Made by a program: the position numbers and the translations under genes | Shown: in pieces, positions 61,601 to 64,000 of the stretch | How the letters are laid out: the number at the start of each line of letters is the position of its first letter | Position numbering within the stretch: position 1 is the stretch's first letter | Assembly (NCBI GenBank): GCA_024403035.1 | Contig: JAKSSP010000003.1 | Coordinates: forward strand, 102,032-166,031 | Reading direction: 5' to 3' | DNA: 64,000 bases | Source of the DNA: Mogibacterium sp. | GTDB lineage: Bacteria; Bacillota; Clostridia; Peptostreptococcales; Anaerovoracaceae | The notes under the pieces: model-generated | The model's database searches: none | The model's input: only the letters and a program-made list of their open reading frames with translations | What the model was told of the DNA's origin: nothing

Positions 61601-62237
61601 ACGGACGCACCTCCTGTTCGATAAGATCGGTGATGAAAAGACCATCTGCTGTTTTTCTCATGCTTTTGATCGCCCTGAGCTCACGGCTTCTCCTGGCAGG
61701 GAAGGACTCCTCCGCTGAAGCATGGCTGTAGCCCGCAAAACTTACGCGGTCGAATGCGCGGTTGCTTTTTAGCACGAACTGCCTGTTGGAATCTCCGGAC
61801 AGAGAATCGCGGAGGTCCTGATACGAAAGATCGCCGTCAAGGAAGTCCTGCGCAAACATGAAGAGCCTGTTGTCGGCCCTGTATCCGATGATGCAGTCGC
61901 AGCCCTGATAGTCGACGGAAAACCATTTGTTTATGTACTCTCTGGCCCTGTGTGCCGTATCTGAAGATAGATCGAATTCGCGGAAGGTCAGAAGCAGGCT
62001 GAGCCAGTGCAGAGGGTTGTACTGGGGACCGCAGAGATTGATGGTCATGAGCCTGTCGGTATCGATCGTATAAGCGGAGACGAAACCGTTTCTCTCTCTG
62101 CCAACAGCCCATTCAGCGGCATAACGGGAATTGCCGGTGCAATAAAAACCGAGCCCGAAATCATTAAAAGGACGGCCTGCGCCAAACACCGGTGTACGCA
62201 CTATATGGTCTGATCCGTGGTATATCTTTCTCTCCAT
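61584..62237 (-). CDS. DUF3990-family candidate toxin
   Basis: A 217-residue protein of the DUF3990 family, predicted to have an ADP-ribosyltransferase-like fold. The opening YHGSDHIVRTPVF and the DFGLGFYCTGN segment match the family's conserved first strands; FSVDYQGCDCIIGYRADNRLF follows. DUF3990 proteins usually sit beside small helix-turn-helix or DUF3791 genes, as toxin-antitoxin partners, and here an XRE protein follows with overlap. Whether it modifies a target with ADP-ribose is untested. The ribosome site is GAGGGG. The module lies between cdaR and the nagB remnant on the opposite strand. Confidence 0.85.
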   Translation of the reverse strand: MERKIYHGSDHIVRTPVFGAGRPFNDFGLGFYCTGNSRYAAEWAVGRERNGFVSAYTIDTDRLMTINLCGPQYNPLHWLSLLLTFREFDLSSDTAHRAREYINKWFSVDYQGCDCIIGYRADNRLFMFAQDFLDGDLSYQDLRDSLSGDSNRQFVLKSNRAFDRVSFAGYSHASAEESFPARRSRELRAIKSMRKTADGLFITDLIEQEVRPYDPRL

Positions 62238-62265
62238 GAACCCCTCTTTCTTATCCTTTGTTTAG

Positions 62266-62294
62266 AGTATACTCCCACAGGAGTATGATTTCAA
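62266..62294 (-). promoter_or_regulatory. Toxin-antitoxin promoter with operator in the spacer
   Basis: On the minus strand TTGAAA (62289-62294) and TATACT (62266-62271) are exactly 17 bases apart. ATACTCC-CACA-GGAGTAT (62269-62286) fills the spacer and touches the -10 box, ideal for repression by the XRE antitoxin. Confidence 0.8.
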
Positions 62295-62313
62295 ACAAAT
62301 TAGGCGCAGCGCA

Positions 62314-62342
62314 TTTACCGCCATGCTGACAGATGCTATAAT
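62314..62342 (+). promoter_or_regulatory. Promoter for nagB remnant and glmM
   Basis: TTTACC (62314-62319) and TATAAT (62337-62342) have a 17-base spacer. It is the only clear plus-strand promoter between the cdaR terminator and glmM. Confidence 0.65.
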
Positions 62343-62382
62343 TCCCAAGGTTAGTATTAAAAAGCATTGGCAGACACAATAT

Positions 62383-62586
62383 ATGCCGATAACTTTAAGG
62401 AGCGGTCATAACAAGGCAAGAGCCATGGCGGCAGTAGTAGAGGGCGGAGTCAGCCAGAAGTGGACATGCAGTGCTCTTCAGATGCACAACGGCGCCATCA
62501 TCGCCTGCGATGAAGAGGCCTGCGGCGAGCTGACAGTAGATACATATAAGTACTTCCTCGATATCGAGAAAAAGGAGAGACTGTAA
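62383..62586 (+). pseudogene. nagB: C-terminal remnant of glucosamine-6-phosphate deaminase
   Basis: From about 62401 the frame reads SGHNKARAMAAVVEGGVSQK and then WTCSALQMH...ACDEEACGEL...KYF. This lines up with the last 60 residues of NagB (E. coli: GANKALALQAAVEG, MWTISCLQLH, CDEPSTMELKVKTLRYF). The first three quarters, including the active-site region, are absent, so it cannot be an active deaminase. Its TAA overlaps the ATG of glmM (TAATG), which shows an ancestral nagB-glmM coupling. The fragment may still be translated and deliver ribosomes to glmM. The missing part ends next to the toxin-antitoxin module. Confidence 0.8.
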
Positions 62587-63935
62587 TGGGTAAATATTTC
62601 GGAACTGACGGCTTCCGCGGCGAAGCCAACAAGACGCTTACGTTCGATCACGCGATCAAGATCGGCCGTTATCTCGGCTGGTACTACGGCAAGAGGCTCG
62701 ACCGCAAGGCAAAGATCGTTATCGGCAAGGACACAAGAAGATCCAGCTACATGTTTGAGTACGCGCTGTGCACGGGCCTTATGGCATCAGGCGCGGATGC
62801 CTACATCATGCACGTAACGACGACACCATCGGTATCGTATATCGCAAGAGTTGACGACTTTGACTGCGGTATCATGATCTCGGCTTCTCACAACCCGTAC
62901 TACGACAACGGCATCAAGATCGTCAACAACAATGGCGAGAAGATGGATGAGGAGACTCTCCTCAAGATTGAGCAGTACATAGACGGAGAGATGGAAGTCC
63001 CTATGGCTGAGCGCGATGAGATCGGCCGCACGGTAGACTACATTTCCGGACGTAACCGCTACATCGGATATCTCATCTCGATGTCAAAGTTCAGTTTCAA
63101 GGACGTCAAGGTCGGACTCGACGTGGCTAACGGAGCCGCATGGCAGATAGCGAAGGGCGTATTCGACGCTCTCGGCGCCAAGACATATGTGATGAACGAT
63201 GAGCCGGACGGCTACAACATCAACACCAACTGCGGCTCGACTCATATAGAGCATCTGCAGAAATTCGTCGTGGACAATGGTCTCGATGTGGGATTCGCTT
63301 ATGACGGAGATGCAGACAGATGCCTCTGCGTTGATGAGAAGGGCAATGTCGTCACCGGAGACCACATCCTTTATATTTACGGCCTCTATATGAAGGAGAG
63401 AGGCAAACTGCTCAACAACAAGGTCGTTACGACAGTCATGTCCAATTTCGGACTTTACAAAGCGCTTGATAAAGCCGGCATCGAATACGAGCAGACCAAG
63501 GTCGGCGATAAATATGTATATGAGAACATGGTACAGAACGGCCACCGCATCGGTGGTGAGCAGAGCGGGCATATCATCTTCACCAAGTACGCTACTACAG
63601 GCGACGGCATCCTGACATCCCTCAAGCTGATGGAGACAATGCTGGCAAGAAAGAAGAAGATGAGCGAGCTGGCTGCTCCGGTAGTGTTCTATCCACAGGT
63701 GCTCAAGAACGTGAGAGTCAAGAGCAAGGAAGCCTGCATGAACGATCCTGACGTTCTGGCTGCTGACGCTGCGGCAAAGAAGGCGCTTGGGGACAAGGGC
63801 CGCACGCTGCTGAGAGAATCCGGCACAGAGCCTGTGGTCAGAGTCATGGCAGAGGCACCGTCCGAAGAAGAGTGCGAAAAGTACGTCGATCAGATCATCG
63901 ACGTGATACGCGCAAAGGGACATCTGGTAGACTAG
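62586..63935 (+). CDS. glmM: Phosphoglucosamine mutase GlmM
   Basis: A 449-residue enzyme that converts glucosamine 6-phosphate to glucosamine 1-phosphate for peptidoglycan. The phosphoserine loop ISASHNPYYDNGIK has the active Ser101, the metal loop is DGDADR near residue 240, and GGEQSGHII and RESGTEPVVRVM are the sugar- and phosphate-binding motifs. Ribosome site AAAAGGAG. In many Firmicutes glmM directly follows cdaA-cdaR and its product modulates CdaA; here an inverted toxin-antitoxin pair and a nagB fragment lie between. Confidence 0.96.
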   Translation: MGKYFGTDGFRGEANKTLTFDHAIKIGRYLGWYYGKRLDRKAKIVIGKDTRRSSYMFEYALCTGLMASGADAYIMHVTTTPSVSYIARVDDFDCGIMISASHNPYYDNGIKIVNNNGEKMDEETLLKIEQYIDGEMEVPMAERDEIGRTVDYISGRNRYIGYLISMSKFSFKDVKVGLDVANGAAWQIAKGVFDALGAKTYVMNDEPDGYNINTNCGSTHIEHLQKFVVDNGLDVGFAYDGDADRCLCVDEKGNVVTGDHILYIYGLYMKERGKLLNNKVVTTVMSNFGLYKALDKAGIEYEQTKVGDKYVYENMVQNGHRIGGEQSGHIIFTKYATTGDGILTSLKLMETMLARKKKMSELAAPVVFYPQVLKNVRVKSKEACMNDPDVLAADAAAKKALGDKGRTLLRESGTEPVVRVMAEAPSEEECEKYVDQIIDVIRAKGHLVD

Positions 63936-63944
63936 GAGGCGTGA

Positions 63945-64000
63945 ATGTATACGATCAATGATTTATATGACCTTGACCATACTCTGGCTAAGGATTATCT
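63945..64000 (+). CDS. 5' end of a further gene, cut by the window edge
   Basis: After a ribosome site (AGGAGGC) an ATG at 63945 opens MYTINDLYDLDHTLAKDYL before the window ends. The short fragment resembles the start of clostridial GlmU-like UDP-GlcNAc pyrophosphorylase/acyltransferase proteins, which would suit its place after glmM, but 18 residues are too few to be sure. Confidence 0.5.
   Translation, partial: MYTINDLYDLDHTLAKDY

Noticed and set aside
1-64000. CRISPR array, prophage, complete insertion sequence or integrative element
   Set aside because: No regularly spaced repeats, transposase, integrase or phage structural genes were seen on either strand.

Overview
The window reads as a chromosomal stretch of an anaerobic Gram-positive of the class Clostridia, plausibly near the Eubacteriales Family XIII / Anaerovoracaceae group; that placement is an inference from gene content, not from a marker tree. 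Pointers to Clostridia are the cdaA-cdaR-glmM block, YerC-type TrpR repressor, RecD2, YhaM, long-form HPF with a raiA-like RNA, a TPP-controlled ThiT, CsoR-CopA and a tagD-like gene. Pointers to strict anaerobiosis are a FeoA-FeoB fusion, the [FeFe]-hydrogenase maturase HydE, a 2-hydroxyacyl-CoA dehydratase pair, an EFR1 flavodoxin/ferredoxin and an iron-sulfur-rich FAD oxidoreductase. Base composition looks roughly balanced. No rRNA, tRNA, CRISPR array, complete insertion sequence or prophage was seen.

Layout. 1-10 kb: iron uptake (feoAB) behind a promoter with a palindromic operator, a LysR regulator, a TauE/SafE permease, two small YcxB-like or unknown membrane proteins, flavodoxin-type proteins, a CTP:glycerol-3-phosphate cytidylyltransferase, MscS and a PAP2 phosphatase. 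10.3-11.9 kb: a selenium-type cluster of YedE, a TusA/YedF-like protein and a DUF3343 protein. 12-19.5 kb: an M16 protease, a HerA-like ATPase, a YbaK deacylase, a probable selenoprotein gene read through an in-frame TGA, an alanine/sodium symporter, and the scar of a deleted hybrid histidine kinase. 19.5-34.4 kb: a YgjP metallopeptidase, a CPA2 antiporter, DUF445, a FtsX-type ABC exporter, a 190-nt fold-back element, cyclophilin, a K+ channel, Nudix, MltG, a PTS IIC-like protein, an HI0933 flavoprotein and a threonine aldolase. 34.4-42 kb: CsoR-controlled copper efflux, 2-hydroxyacyl-CoA dehydratase, an iron-box small transcript, and hydE. 42-52 kb: cysK behind a poly-cysteine leader peptide, nadE, yhaM-recD2-comF, rsuA, TPP riboswitch-thiT and a PfkB kinase. 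52-64 kb: TetR, a large FAD/Fe-S oxidoreductase with a HypA homologue, a raiA-type RNA, hpf, an LCP protein, cdaA-cdaR, a toxin-antitoxin pair, a nagB remnant and glmM.

The strongest signals are regulatory. (1) A 33-codon leader with the run Met-Met-Cys-Cys-Cys precedes cysK and sits in an RNA with mutually exclusive antiterminator and terminator helices: a cysteine attenuator. (2) The same 16-bp palindrome, GTTAGATATATCTAAC, lies at feoAB (14/16) and at a second promoter 40 kb away. That second promoter makes a roughly 100-nt RNA ending in a perfect terminator just before hydE: a candidate iron-responsive small RNA or attenuator. (3) A HesB-like protein is split by TGA-TGT (Sec-Cys) with a hairpin directly behind it, in a genome that also carries selenium-type yedE/yedF genes. 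(4) A toxin-antitoxin pair on the opposite strand separates cdaAR from glmM and adjoins a nagB gene that has lost its first three quarters.
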